A DNA stretch of 45,365 bases, taken from Rubripirellula obstinata. GTDB lineage: Bacteria; Planctomycetota; Planctomycetia; Pirellulales; Pirellulaceae. The stretch covers positions 1 to 45,365 of the forward strand of contig NZ_LWSK01000042.1 in assembly GCF_001642955.1 (NCBI RefSeq). Direction: 5' to 3'. This document shows, in pieces, positions 7,507 to 16,372 of this stretch; the first letter of the stretch is position 1, and each line of letters begins with the position of its first letter. The notes below the pieces were generated by a model. The model searched no databases. It saw only the letters and a list, made by a program, of their open reading frames with translations, and had not been told where the DNA came from. The position numbers and the translations under genes were made by a program.

Positions 7507-10362
7507 CTACGCGTCCGAATCAGGTTCCGACGGTGGTTCGGCTGCTGGTGTTTCGGAAGAAGGTTCGCCACCGCTTTCAACCACTGCACCTTCAACGACC
7601 TCGCCTTCGACAACTTCGGCTTCGGATTCCTCTTCCGCAGGGACTCGGACGACTGCGATCAGGTTGTCGCCTTCGTCGACGTTCATGATTCGAACGCCTT
7701 GAGTGTTACGGCCGATGACGTTGATGTCGCCGGCAGCGATCCGCTGGATCTTACCCTTGCCGGTCATCATGAAGATCTCGTCACCCTCGTCCACGCGAGC
7801 GATGCCAATCACCTTGCCGTTTCGGTCGCTGGTGCGAATGTCACGCAATCCCTTGCCGCCACGTTTCTGAGTTCGATAGCGAGCACCCGATGCTGAACTG
7901 ACTTCTTCGCCACTGTTTTCTTCGCCAGTGTCATCATCCGCTGCTACTGAATCATCATCGGCTTCGTCGTTTGAATCATCGGTGGCGTCTGATTCGGCAA
8001 CGGCATCGTCGGCATTGGGACCAAAGTAGGTTCGCTTGCCGTAGCCATTTTCGCAAACAGTTAATAGGGTCGCGTTGGGATCAGCAACGACCATGCCGAC
8101 GACGTAGTCATCGCCGACCAACTTGATGCCTTTGACGCCGGACGTGTTGCGGCCCATGGGGCGTGCGTCGGATTCGCGGAAACGAATCGCCATTCCCTTA
8201 GACGTTACCAGGATCACTTCGTCGCGAGGCCCGACCACTTTCGCTTCGACCAATTCATCACCATCACGCAATTTAATCGCAATGATGCCACCACGTTTTG
8301 GACGGCTATACTGTTCCAGAGGCGTCTTCTTAACCAAGCCGCTGCGGGTGGCCATGACGACGTAGTAACCTTCTTGGTCAAAGTCGCGGATTGCCAAACA
8401 CTCGGCGACCTTTTCGTCTTTTTCAAGGTTCAGCAAGTTGACGATCGCGCGGCCCTTGGCGTCACGAGCCAATTGCGGCAAGTCGTAAACCTTTTGCCAA
8501 CGAACTTTGCCCGCTGTGGTCAGGAACAGCAGGTATGCGTGGGTGCTGGCGACGAACAAGTGTTCGATGGGGTCTTCGCTATCGGACTTGGCACCCTTGA
8601 GTCCCTTGCCGCCGCGACGTTGGGTGTTGTAAACGCTTGATGGAGTTCGCTTGATGTAGCCCTGGTGCGAAATCGACACGACCATGGTTTCCTCGGTGAT
8701 CAAATCTTCCAGATCAATGTTGCCGAGTTCTTCCATCGAAATTTCGGTGCGACGATCGTCACCAAACTTACGCTTCATGTCTTCCAGGTCATCCTTGATG
8801 ATCCCGTAGATCCGTTCCTGGCTGGCCAAGATATCTAGGTAGTCGATGATCTCGGTCAGCAATTCGGCGTGTTCGCCCGCAAGTTTTTCTTGTTCCAAGT
8901 TGACCAACTGACCCAAACGCATTCGCAGGATTTCATCGGTCTGGACACTGGTCAGCGTGTACGAATCGGATTCGCCACGTTCAAGCTGGAACTGCTTGAA
9001 GCCTTCGTCGCCAAGGGCCCGCTGCATCATCGCCGCGGGGCACTCGATGCCCATCAGCCGTTCTTTGGCTTCGGCTTGTGTTCGTGATTCGCGAATCGTC
9101 TTGATGATTTGATCGATGTTGGCCAGGGCCAATAACAATCCTTCGACGGTGTGCTTGCGACGCCTTGCGCGGGCGAGCAAGAATTGGGTTCGGCGGCGGA
9201 TCACGCTGCTGCGGTGACGGATGAACTCCGTCAACATTTCTTTCAGCGTCAATTCACGCGGCTTGCCATCGACCAACGCCAAAAAGATGACTGAGAACGT
9301 CGTTTGCAATGGCGAGAACTGGTAAAGCTGGTTGATGATCACGTCTGGATCACCGTCACGTTTGAGCTCAATGACCAAACGGACCGGTTCCTTCAAATCG
9401 CTCTCGTCACGAATCGCCGAGATGCCTTTGATCCGTTCGTCATTGACCAGATCAGCAATTTTTTTCACAACGCCGTCACGCGTTTGCTGATAAGGAATTT
9501 CGTGGATCAGGATGCGTGTACGCGTGCCCTTCTTCTCTTCGACCGACACTTTCGCGCGCAGCGTGATCGTGCTGCGACCGGTCTTGTAGCCACGTCGAAT
9601 TCCGCCACGACCGCAAATGATGCCGCCGGTCGGGAAGTCGGGGCCGGGGACGATCTCGAAGAGTTCTTCGTCGGTGATCGCTGGGTTATCGACCAACGCG
9701 ATCAACGCGTTGCAGATTTCGGTTGGGTTGTGCGGTGGAATGCTGGTCGCCATTCCGACCGCGATGCCGCCGCTGCCATTGATCAGCAGCGCGGGGAACT
9801 TCGACGGCAGGACCGTGGGTTCGGTGCGTGCTTCATCGTAAGTCGGGATGTAGTCAACGGTGTCCAGTTTGATGTCTTCCAACATCGATGCGGCAACGGC
9901 TGACAACCTCGCTTCGGTATACCGCATCGCAGCCGGCGGCAGACCTGCGATCGATCCAAAATTCCCCTGTTTGTCCACCAGCATCCGCCGCATGTTCCAT
10001 TCTTGGGCCATGCGAACGAGCGTTGGGTAAATGACACTTTCACCGTGCGGGTGATAGTTACCCGACGTGTCACCGGAAATCTTTGCGCACTTGACTCGTT
10101 TGCTGCCGGGCCCGAGATTCAGGTCATTCATGGCGACCAAAATCCGCCGCTGTGACGGTTTCAGCCCGTCGCGAACGTCCGGCAAAGCACGGCTAACGAT
10201 GACGCTCATTGCGTAGGTCAGATAGCTGTCGCGAAGCTCTTCTTCGATCGGCAAATCGATCATCCGCAAAGCGCCCGCACCACCACCGGCCGCCATGATG
10301 CCGTCTTCATCTGGTCCGCCAGTGTCTTCGTCGTTATTGTCGGTACCGTTCTCGTCAGCCAA
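7507..10362 (-). CDS. gyrA: DNA gyrase subunit A
   Basis: This is the breakage-reunion subunit of DNA gyrase, which introduces negative supercoils with GyrB. The N-terminal core starts with [17 protein letters not shown] and carries catalytic Tyr148 in [10 protein letters not shown]. The C-terminal DNA-wrapping propeller has a GyrA box [10 protein letters not shown] (about 577-586), and a second near-perfect box [10 protein letters not shown] occurs at about 828-837. At 951 residues it is longer than E. coli GyrA (875). Part of the excess is an Asp/Glu/Ser-rich insert at about 781-825, just before the second box, and an acidic C-terminal tail from about 895. In the quinolone region, Pro113 stands where E. 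coli has Asp87 and Ser83 is kept. The start is a TTG with GGAA 8 bases upstream; ATGs at 10296 and 10263 are alternatives. It diverges from the MOSC gene. Confidence 0.96.
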   Translation of the reverse strand: MADENGTDNNDEDTGGPDEDGIMAAGGGAGALRMIDLPIEEELRDSYLTYAMSVIVSRALPDVRDGLKPSQRRILVAMNDLNLGPGSKRVKCAKISGDTSGNYHPHGESVIYPTLVRMAQEWNMRRMLVDKQGNFGSIAGLPPAAMRYTEARLSAVAASMLEDIKLDTVDYIPTYDEARTEPTVLPSKFPALLINGSGGIAVGMATSIPPHNPTEICNALIALVDNPAITDEELFEIVPGPDFPTGGIICGRGGIRRGYKTGRSTITLRAKVSVEEKKGTRTRILIHEIPYQQTRDGVVKKIADLVNDERIKGISAIRDESDLKEPVRLVIELKRDGDPDVIINQLYQFSPLQTTFSVIFLALVDGKPRELTLKEMLTEFIRHRSSVIRRRTQFLLARARRRKHTVEGLLLALANIDQIIKTIRESRTQAEAKERLMGIECPAAMMQRALGDEGFKQFQLERGESDSYTLTSVQTDEILRMRLGQLVNLEQEKLAGEHAELLTEIIDYLDILASQERIYGIIKDDLEDMKRKFGDDRRTEISMEELGNIDLEDLITEETMVVSISHQGYIKRTPSSVYNTQRRGGKGLKGAKSDSEDPIEHLFVASTHAYLLFLTTAGKVRWQKVYDLPQLARDAKGRAIVNLLNLEKDEKVAECLAIRDFDQEGYYVVMATRSGLVKKTPLEQYSRPKRGGIIAIKLRDGDELVEAKVVGPRDEVILVTSKGMAIRFRESDARPMGRNTSGVKGIKLVGDDYVVGMVVADPNATLLTVCENGYGKRTYFGPNADDAVAESDATDDSNDEADDDSVAADDDTGEENSGEEVSSASGARYRTQKRGGKGLRDIRTSDRNGKVIGIARVDEGDEIFMMTGKGKIQRIAAGDINVIGRNTQGVRIMNVDEGDNLIAVVRVPAEEESEAEVVEGEVVEGAVVESGGEPSSETPAAEPPSEPDSDA

Positions 10363-10554
10363 GGGGAAAGTTCCTTAGTCAGTGGTGGATGAGGACACGC
10401 GTTGAGTCCCCTTTTCAGCCCCACATTGTAGGCAGACAAAGGCTTTCTCACCAGCGGGGGAGCGACTTGCTGGGAGCCCGCTTTTGTTCGTCAAAAGCGT
10501 TGTTTTATCAGCGAATCGCGTTCGTTTTTCAGGTGCCACGAAGAGGAGTGATCC

Positions 10555-11196
10555 ATGACTCGAATTGCCAGTATCCAAATCGGCAAAATCGTCTCGGGCG
10601 GCGACCCGACCACCCGCGACGTGACCCACCGATGGTGGTCCAGTGCGTTCGACAAACGTTCGATCGCCGGACCCGTTTCCGTCGGCCCGATGGGAATCGT
10701 CGGCGACGAGGTGGCCGATAAAAAGCACCACGGCGGAGTCGAAAAGGCGATGCTGTGCTACGGCCTGAGCCACTATCAATGGTGGAACCAGAAGCATCCC
10801 GAACTAGAAATGGGGCCGGGCGGCTTGGGTGAGAACCTGACGATCCAAGACCAAGATGAAACCAGTGTTTGCATCGGAGATCGCTATCGAGTTGGTTCTT
10901 GCGAGATCGAGGTCAGTCAGCCGCGACAACCATGCTGGAAAATCGCTCGGCGCTGGGGCGTGAAGTCGTTGACCAAAGAAGTGGGCCAAAGCGGATACAC
11001 GGGCTGGTACGTGCGCGTGATGGTTGCTGGACAAATCAGCACAGGTGACGAACTAGTCTTACAAAGCCGACCAAATCCAAGCTGGTCAATCGCTCGAGCC
11101 AATGACATCCTGTTTGGGCGAGAAAAAGATCCGCACGCCGTGGGGCAGCTAAAAGAGTTGCCGGAATTATCACACGAGTTCAAGAAAGACGTTTAG
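10555..11196 (+). CDS. YiiM-like MOSC domain protein
   Basis: A 213-residue protein with a MOSC domain, the fold that handles sulfur on the molybdenum cofactor or serves as a Moco-dependent module, followed by the short helical extension seen in E. coli YiiM. YiiM takes part in Moco-dependent detoxification of N-hydroxylated base analogues. Diagnostic motifs are KKHHGGVEKA near residue 60, GGLGENLT, and QPRQPCWKI with conserved Cys127. A clear GAGGAG lies 6 bases before the ATG. It is transcribed away from gyrA over a 192-base gap and is followed directly by a palindromic repeat. No other molybdenum genes are nearby, so the physiological substrate is not indicated. Confidence 0.88.
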   Translation: MTRIASIQIGKIVSGGDPTTRDVTHRWWSSAFDKRSIAGPVSVGPMGIVGDEVADKKHHGGVEKAMLCYGLSHYQWWNQKHPELEMGPGGLGENLTIQDQDETSVCIGDRYRVGSCEIEVSQPRQPCWKIARRWGVKSLTKEVGQSGYTGWYVRVMVAGQISTGDELVLQSRPNPSWSIARANDILFGREKDPHAVGQLKELPELSHEFKKDV

Positions 11197-11198
11197 TC

Positions 11199-11257
11199 AG
11201 TGGCATAGGCTTCCAGCCTGTGATTGCGATGTCCACAGTCTGGGAGCTTTTGCCACT
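11199..11257. repeat. AGTGGCA-type palindromic repeat
   Basis: AGTGGCATAGGCTTCCAG is repeated in inverted orientation with a few mismatches (AGTGGCAAAAGCTCCCAG on the other strand). The two arms face each other across a short loop between the convergent MOSC and ABC permease genes. There is no T-run, so it is a REP-like element rather than a clear terminator. Confidence 0.7.
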
Positions 11258-11270
11258 TACTCAACGGAAC

Positions 11271-13523
11271 TTAAGCAGGTGACAACGCGGCAGTTGGGTC
11301 TGCGAATTCTTCTTCGTTGCCAACCAGGTCAGCCTTCGCATCTTCGTCTACTGATGGCAAGCGAATGAAGTAGAACAAACACATTGATGCGATCGCAACG
11401 CTGGCGATGACCCAAACCAAATTGTATTCGGGGCCGCCACCAGTGCTGGACACCAACGCTTGAGCAGCCGGATGAGTGCTTTGGGCGATCCGTTCCAGCG
11501 ATACCGAAAGCGTGTTGTTGGTCATGTGAATCAGAATGCCCGGAAGCACGCTGCCGGTTTTCAACGCGAGATAACCCAGCAACAGTCCCATGAACGTGGC
11601 GCAAATGGATTGTTGAAGCACGCCGTGCGAAATTCCAAACATGATCGCCGTGACAAAAATTGCACGGAGCTTGCCTCGGTTACGAACGAGTCCACCGAAA
11701 ATGAACCCGCGGAACGCCAACTCTTCGCAGATCGCTGGAACGACCGCCATCAAGAAGATGACTGACATCAGCGGTGCGGAACTGATTTGATCCGTGAACG
11801 GCTTCATCGCCGCCGTTGCCTGCTCGCTAATTGGATACGCATAGCTCACCAAACCAGCCAACATGACGTATGTCGGATGCAAACAAATTCCGAACACCAC
11901 CGCGATTGGCAGTGTCAAAGGATTCGACAAACGAATGCGTAGCGAATGTTTCAGCGACGTTGTTAGCACCGTCGCCATCATCAACGTGGGTGCTAGGATC
12001 ATGCCAATTTGCGGCATCATGACTAGCTTCGCGATGCCGGCGAACGTTGTCGGCATTTCTGTGACAACTAATTTCCCGAAGAACAACGCGACCAGGATAA
12101 TCGCACCGCAGGAAAACGCTTGTGTGGGCGTTGCGGCACGTTGCCGGTCTCGCCACAAGTGACGAACCCATTGGCTCAGTTCCCACTGGTCGCCACCGCC
12201 AAACAAGACCGCTTCGTCCTCGAATTGCCGACGTGCCCAGGTCACTGCTAACCACAGGCATCCTGCGGTCACTGCAGCGACGATTGGCAAGTACATCAAT
12301 GCGTGTGCATATTGACCTTCGACCAACGATCGCACCATCAAAAACATGCCGGTCACTGGGATCAAGCTGGTTCCGGCTGTTAAGGTTGTTCCAGGCAACA
12401 TCGGTAACAACACAAGCGGCAGCGTCACCATCATCAATGGCATCAAGTAGTACTGACCTTCCTTGCTGCTGCGAGCCATCGCTGCGACCGCAAGTGCCAA
12501 CGCGCTGAACAGGGCAGAAAGCGGAACGAGTGCAACCAACAACCACAGCATGGGTACCATTGGTGGCGAACCGACTTGTCCGCCGCCAACACCCATTTGT
12601 TTGAATACGAACGAACTGGTCACCAGCATGCTGCCCGCGTTTAGGATCGCTGTCATCATGCTAAAGGTGGTGACCGCGCCCAGTTTTCCCCAAACGATTT
12701 CGCTGCGAAGAGCTGGACTGCAAAGCAGCGTTTCTAAAGTTCCGCGTTCTTTTTCACCTGCGACCAAGTCGATCGCTGGATAGAACGCACCGGTCATCGC
12801 CCAAACCAACATGATAAAGGGCAGCAGCTTGCTCCAGAATGCCGCTTCGCGAGTTCGCTCCGGTGCAATGTCAATGTCTGCGAGTTTGAAAGGAGCCAGC
12901 AGGCTGATATCAATGCCGGTTGTTTCAAGTCTCTGACGAACCCAACCGCTTTGCCATTTCGACAAAATGCCGGTCAAACGATCCCTCGCAACCATCGATT
13001 GGTCCGACGCGACGTTGTAGAGCAATTGCATCGAGGCTTCTTGGTCAGAGCTTCGTGCCTGCGGGTCTGCGAACTTTGGCGGGATCACCAGCACGGCGTC
13101 GAAGATGCCGTCGCGAACCCAATTGTTGGTTGTTTCTTTGACGTTCTTGGCTTGGTTTAGGACGCCATCGTGTCGGCCAACACCGTTCCAGGTGTAGCAG
13201 AGCAGTTCCAGACGTTCATCGTTATCGGTTAGCCCGTCAACGAAGGTTTCTGTTTTGACCAACGGCGGCACATCGCCAATCAAGTGATCGGTGCCGACGA
13301 TACAGATCGACGTTGGATGCTGTTGGGTGAACTGCGCGATTTGCATCAACAGCATTCCGACCAACGGGTACAGCAAAATCGGCAGTACCGCGATCGTGAA
13401 CAGAGTCCGCCGATCTCGCAGTTGGTCCATCATTTCGCGGGCATAGATCATCCAGACGACCGACAATCTTGGCCGGCCCGCCCGTTTTGCTTTTTCTCTC
13501 AGTTGTTCGCTGCGTTCGCTCAT
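11271..13523 (-). CDS. ABC-2 permease fused to a CPBP intramembrane protease
   Basis: This 750-residue polytopic protein joins two families. The N-terminal half is a NatB-like ABC-2 permease: a cytoplasmic start, a first helix near 40-60, a large extracytoplasmic loop, then helices from about 230 with GEKERGTLETLLCSP, typical of this family. The C-terminal part (about 560-700) is a CPBP (CAAX-protease-like) domain with EELAFRG (about 598), FGISH (about 630) and HMTNN (about 668). These match the expected Glu-Glu, His and His/Asn active-site motifs, so the protease looks intact. Its ATG overlaps the stop of the ATPase gene (ATGA at 13522-13525), so the two should form one transporter. NatA/NatB systems export Na+ or peptides; here the substrate is unknown. 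Confidence 0.88.
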   Translation of the reverse strand: MSERSEQLREKAKRAGRPRLSVVWMIYAREMMDQLRDRRTLFTIAVLPILLYPLVGMLLMQIAQFTQQHPTSICIVGTDHLIGDVPPLVKTETFVDGLTDNDERLELLCYTWNGVGRHDGVLNQAKNVKETTNNWVRDGIFDAVLVIPPKFADPQARSSDQEASMQLLYNVASDQSMVARDRLTGILSKWQSGWVRQRLETTGIDISLLAPFKLADIDIAPERTREAAFWSKLLPFIMLVWAMTGAFYPAIDLVAGEKERGTLETLLCSPALRSEIVWGKLGAVTTFSMMTAILNAGSMLVTSSFVFKQMGVGGGQVGSPPMVPMLWLLVALVPLSALFSALALAVAAMARSSKEGQYYLMPLMMVTLPLVLLPMLPGTTLTAGTSLIPVTGMFLMVRSLVEGQYAHALMYLPIVAAVTAGCLWLAVTWARRQFEDEAVLFGGGDQWELSQWVRHLWRDRQRAATPTQAFSCGAIILVALFFGKLVVTEMPTTFAGIAKLVMMPQIGMILAPTLMMATVLTTSLKHSLRIRLSNPLTLPIAVVFGICLHPTYVMLAGLVSYAYPISEQATAAMKPFTDQISSAPLMSVIFLMAVVPAICEELAFRGFIFGGLVRNRGKLRAIFVTAIMFGISHGVLQQSICATFMGLLLGYLALKTGSVLPGILIHMTNNTLSVSLERIAQSTHPAAQALVSSTGGGPEYNLVWVIASVAIASMCLFYFIRLPSVDEDAKADLVGNEEEFADPTAALSPA

Positions 13524-14305
13524 CAGATTCCGGCCCCCACATCGTGTGCTAGTTCATTGTTTTCTGCGGACTCATGATTGCTGAGCAAGCCGAAGAATAA
13601 TTCTTCAAAGTCATTTTCGCTGTGTCGTGATCGCAGTTCGCTTAGCGTCCCCGAGTCCAGAATCTTGCCGCGATGCATGATGGCGATTCGATCGCATAAC
13701 CGTTCGACTTCGCTCATGATGTGTGTTGAAAAGATCAGACACTTGCCGGATTCACGAAGATCGCGAATGACGGAAAGCAAATTTCGAGCAACTAGAACGT
13801 CCAGGCCAAGCGTTGCTTCGTCAAAGATCAGCACCGGCGGGTCGTGAACCATTGCCCTGGCGATCGAGACTTTCTGTTTCATTCCCGTTGACATCTTGGC
13901 ACCGGGCGTGTCGCGAAACTCGTTCATTCGCAACTGTTCAAACAACGTTTCCACGCGATCGGTCAGTTCTTTTTTCGGCATCCCATGCAACCGACCAAAG
14001 TACTCGACCATTTCCCATGCCGTCATGCGGTCATAGATGGCGGTGTTGTTGCTGACGAAGCCAATTCTCTTACGCACTTCCGCTGGGTCAGCCGAAACAT
14101 CGAATCCCGCGACCGTCGCGATGCCAGAGGTCGAACTTAGAACCGTGCTTAAGATCCGCAGCACGGTGGTTTTGCCGGCACCGTTGGGGCCCAGCAAACC
14201 AAAAATCTCGCCGGGTTGAACTGAGAAAGAGATGCGATCAACAGCAACGAACTTCCCGCGACTGAGATCGTCATAGGTCTTCGTTAGATGTTGAACGTGG
14301 ATCAT
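13523..14305 (-). CDS. ABC transporter ATP-binding protein (NatA-like)
   Basis: A 260-residue ABC ATPase that energises the permease encoded by the overlapping downstream gene. Walker A is [12 protein letters not shown], the signature is [14 protein letters not shown], Walker B is [12 protein letters not shown], and the H-loop is FSTHIMSEV. The signature STGMKQK and the pairing with a NatB-like permease place it with NatA-type exporters rather than importers. The ATG at 14305 has no clear Shine-Dalgarno motif. Its stop overlaps the permease start by one base. No substrate-binding protein is present, as expected for an exporter. Confidence 0.9.
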   Translation of the reverse strand: MIHVQHLTKTYDDLSRGKFVAVDRISFSVQPGEIFGLLGPNGAGKTTVLRILSTVLSSTSGIATVAGFDVSADPAEVRKRIGFVSNNTAIYDRMTAWEMVEYFGRLHGMPKKELTDRVETLFEQLRMNEFRDTPGAKMSTGMKQKVSIARAMVHDPPVLIFDEATLGLDVLVARNLLSVIRDLRESGKCLIFSTHIMSEVERLCDRIAIMHRGKILDSGTLSELRSRHSENDFEELFFGLLSNHESAENNELAHDVGAGI

Positions 14306-14614
14306 GGCAACTTCGCTGGTGTGTTAGAACGCTTATGCAGATTGTGACGGCGCGCACCGATTCGGCGCAGCAGCGGACACGATCTTGCTTACGTTTAGAG
14401 CGTAGCTTGCAGCAAAGTTGCGGGCGGTCAGCAAGTTTGCATGGTTCCATTCAAAGCCAAGTTGCCCCCCGGATTAACCGTTATTTCCGGACAGATTACG
14501 GTAATAGACGCGTAAGTGAGCCGCGGGCGCGTAAGTGGCCGGGCATCCCGAGCTGACCGAATCCACACGGCCTACCAGTTGACGATCACCCAAGCGTGTC
14601 CGGTTTTCCGCTAC
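14306..14614. other. Intergenic region with a GTGAGCCG-family half repeat
   Basis: The 309 bases between the start of the ABC ATPase gene and the end of lipA hold no convincing gene. GTGAGCCG followed by GCGCGTAAG and GGCCGGGC at 14516-14544 matches one arm of the full palindrome at 30678-30748. The rest shows nothing I can name. Confidence 0.5.
14516..14544. repeat. Half copy of the GTGAGCCG palindrome family
   Basis: Matches the right arm (reverse strand) of the 30678-30748 palindrome over about 29 bases with few differences. The partner arm is missing. Confidence 0.55.
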
Positions 14615-15532
14615 CTATTCAGTCTCGGCCATGTCGCGGGCGTGGTAGCTGCTTCGTACGAACGGGCCGCTGGCGACTTTCTTGAAGCCCATCGATTTTG
14701 CGATCTCGCCAATCTCGTCAAATTCCTCCGGTGGAACGTAGCGCACTACCGGCAAATACTTTTCACCTGGCTGCAGGTATTGGCCCAGCGTCAGGAAATC
14801 GACGTCGTACTCTCGCAGGTCGGCAAACGCATCGATCAGCTCGCCACGTTCTTCGCCCAGACCCAACATCAAACCACTTTTGGTTTTGACGGATGGATTG
14901 TATTGCTTGACTTGCTTCATCATTTGAAGCGTCCAGCGGTAATCACTCTTGGGGCCGCGAACTCGGCGATACAATCGGGGAACCGTTTCCATGTTGTGGT
15001 TGAACACGGTCGGCGCGGCATCGATGACGATTTTCAGAGCGTCTTTGCAGTGAACAAAATCAGGCGTCAGCACTTCGGTTGTCGCACCGGTCTTTTCGCG
15101 AACGGCGACAACACAGTCGTGGAAATGCTGTGCACCACCGTCCTCCAAATCGTCTCGCGTGACGCTGGTGATGACGACATGCTTCAATCCCAAACGCGAA
15201 GCGGCTTCGGCGACGCGATCAGGTTCGTCGGCTTCGGGCAATTGCGGTGGACGTCCGCGATGAACCGCACAAAACCCGCAAGGCCGTGTACAAACGTTGC
15301 CAAGAATCATGAAAGTGGCGGTTTGCTGGCTGTAGCATTCCATCCGGTTGGGACATTTCGCGTTCTCGCAAACCGTTTCCAACTTCAGCTCTTCCATCAA
15401 GCTGTCGGTCATGTGGTTGGAATTGCTACGCGGGATCGGCCGTTTTAGCCAACGCGGCAGCCGACCGGTCGCACTGACATCGGTGCCTTCGGGGATTTCG
15501 GGTTCGGCAACAACGGGGAGACGAAAAGCCAT
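14615..15532 (-). CDS. lipA: Lipoyl synthase
   Basis: LipA inserts two sulfurs into protein-bound octanoyl groups to make the lipoyl cofactor of 2-oxoacid dehydrogenases and glycine cleavage. The 305-residue protein has the family's auxiliary cluster motif CENAKCPNRMEC (Cys55, 60, 66) and the radical-SAM motif CTRPCGFC (Cys81, 85, 88). The late RSSYHARD supplies the serine that ligates the auxiliary cluster. Length and both clusters are normal. The ATG at 15532 lacks a strong Shine-Dalgarno motif. lipB and dehydrogenase genes are not in the window. It is a separate unit downstream of the ABC exporter, transcribed on the same strand. Confidence 0.96.
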   Translation of the reverse strand: MAFRLPVVAEPEIPEGTDVSATGRLPRWLKRPIPRSNSNHMTDSLMEELKLETVCENAKCPNRMECYSQQTATFMILGNVCTRPCGFCAVHRGRPPQLPEADEPDRVAEAASRLGLKHVVITSVTRDDLEDGGAQHFHDCVVAVREKTGATTEVLTPDFVHCKDALKIVIDAAPTVFNHNMETVPRLYRRVRGPKSDYRWTLQMMKQVKQYNPSVKTKSGLMLGLGEERGELIDAFADLREYDVDFLTLGQYLQPGEKYLPVVRYVPPEEFDEIGEIAKSMGFKKVASGPFVRSSYHARDMAETE

Positions 15533-15678
15533 GCGAGAGAGTTCAAATGAGTGAAACGGAAGTGCGAGTTCGTATTGTAGTGCAGCACCAACTTTTAGCC
15601 AGACTTGGCCAATTCGCCGCAGATCGATCCAACTTCGGTTTTCATCATCAGATTTTCGCCCTCAGGATTTCTTCTAGC

Positions 15679-15711
15679 CGCTGTTTGGCCGCTGTTTAGC
15701 TGCTGTTTAGC
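15679..15711. repeat. 11-bp tandem repeat beside a palindromic element
   Basis: Three units of the form CGCTGTTTAGC (CGCTGTTTGGC, CGCTGTTTAGC, TGCTGTTTAGC) abut the left arm of the palindrome, whose own outer edge reads TTTAGCCGCG. This looks like slippage expansion of the element's edge. Confidence 0.65.
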
Positions 15712-15776
15712 CGCGTGGGCATCGCCCCGCGCGTTCGGGCCAGCGCGACGCGCGGGGCGATGCCCACGCGGTTAAA
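15711..15776. repeat. Palindromic core of the GCGTGGGCATCGCC family
   Basis: Perfect 21-bp arms (15713-15733 and 15749-15769) with a 15-base loop, extended outward by TTTAGCC against GGTTAAA with a G-T pair. The outer terminal repeats seen in the 6970-7109 copy are not recognisable here. Confidence 0.85.
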
Positions 15777-15853
15777 CAGTTTGGAAACCGTTCACTGCGT
15801 TGCTTTCCGCCCCCTGCCGCATTCAATCACGTGCCCATTACAATTCGGCAACT

Positions 15854-16372
15854 ATGGCCAAGAACAAAAAATCCAAGGGTTCCGTAGGCAAGGGCAAATC
15901 AAAGAAGAAGCCCGAGCCCGGCTTTGTGCCCGTTTCCGAAAATCGCAAGGCTCGTCACCGATACGAGATCTTGGACTCCGTGGAATGCGGCATGATGTTG
16001 ATGGGCAGCGAAGTCAAATCGATGCGGGACGGAAAACTGTCACTCGACGAAGCCCACATTCGCACCAAAGATGATTGTCTGTGGTTGGTGGGGGCCGACA
16101 TAGCCCACTATCGAAACGCTGGCGATTGGAATCACGATCCCAGGCGACCGCGAAAGTTGCTGGTGCGTTCGCGAGAATACGACAGCTTCGCCGGACGAGC
16201 ACACGAACGAGGATTAACGCTGATTCCGTTGCGAGTCTATTTCAACGAACGTGGGATCGCGAAGTGTGTGATGGGTCTAGTCAAAGGTAAAAAGTTGCAC
16301 GACAAACGCGAAACACTGAAAAAACGAGACACCGATCGTGGACTTCGCCGCGCGATGAGGCATCGTCGATGA
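15854..16372 (+). CDS. smpB: SsrA-binding protein SmpB
   Basis: SmpB binds tmRNA and is needed for trans-translation, which frees stalled ribosomes and tags their peptides. The 172-residue product has a Lys-rich N-terminus and then the OB-fold core with family motifs GMMLMGSEVKSMRDGK, HIRTKDD and RVYFNERGIAKC. The C-terminal tail KKLHDKRETLKKRDTDRGLRRAM is the part that enters the decoding site. The start is set at MAKNKK because the SmpB-like lysine-rich head begins there; an earlier in-frame start at 15800 would add 18 unrelated residues. Its TGA overlaps the ATG of the following ABC ATPase gene (ATGA), implying co-translation with an unrelated transporter. Confidence 0.95.
   Translation: MAKNKKSKGSVGKGKSKKKPEPGFVPVSENRKARHRYEILDSVECGMMLMGSEVKSMRDGKLSLDEAHIRTKDDCLWLVGADIAHYRNAGDWNHDPRRPRKLLVRSREYDSFAGRAHERGLTLIPLRVYFNERGIAKCVMGLVKGKKLHDKRETLKKRDTDRGLRRAMRHRR

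Larger units (their letters stand above)
15533..15853. other. Intergenic region between divergent lipA and smpB
   Basis: This 321-base region should hold both promoters, but no clear -35/-10 pair is seen. It contains a short 11-base tandem repeat (15679-15711) joined to a 21-bp perfect palindrome (15713-15769). No ssrA-like tmRNA is recognisable. Confidence 0.5.

Noticed and set aside
9304-9903. About 200-codon plus-strand frame inside gyrA
   Set aside because: Antisense to the highly conserved GyrA core; composition and motifs are those of a shadow frame.
14516-15448. Long open frame (about 310 codons) on the plus strand opposite lipA
   Set aside because: lipA on the other strand has all cofactor motifs; the opposite frame has no family features and results from codon bias.
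15711-15776. Strong terminator downstream or upstream of smpB
   Set aside because: The palindrome lies upstream of both flanking genes, lacks a T-run and recurs at unrelated sites, so it is treated as a repeat element.
15533-15853. tmRNA gene next to smpB
   Set aside because: No tRNA-Ala-like ends, tag frame or G-U acceptor pair could be found in this gap or in 18477-19028.
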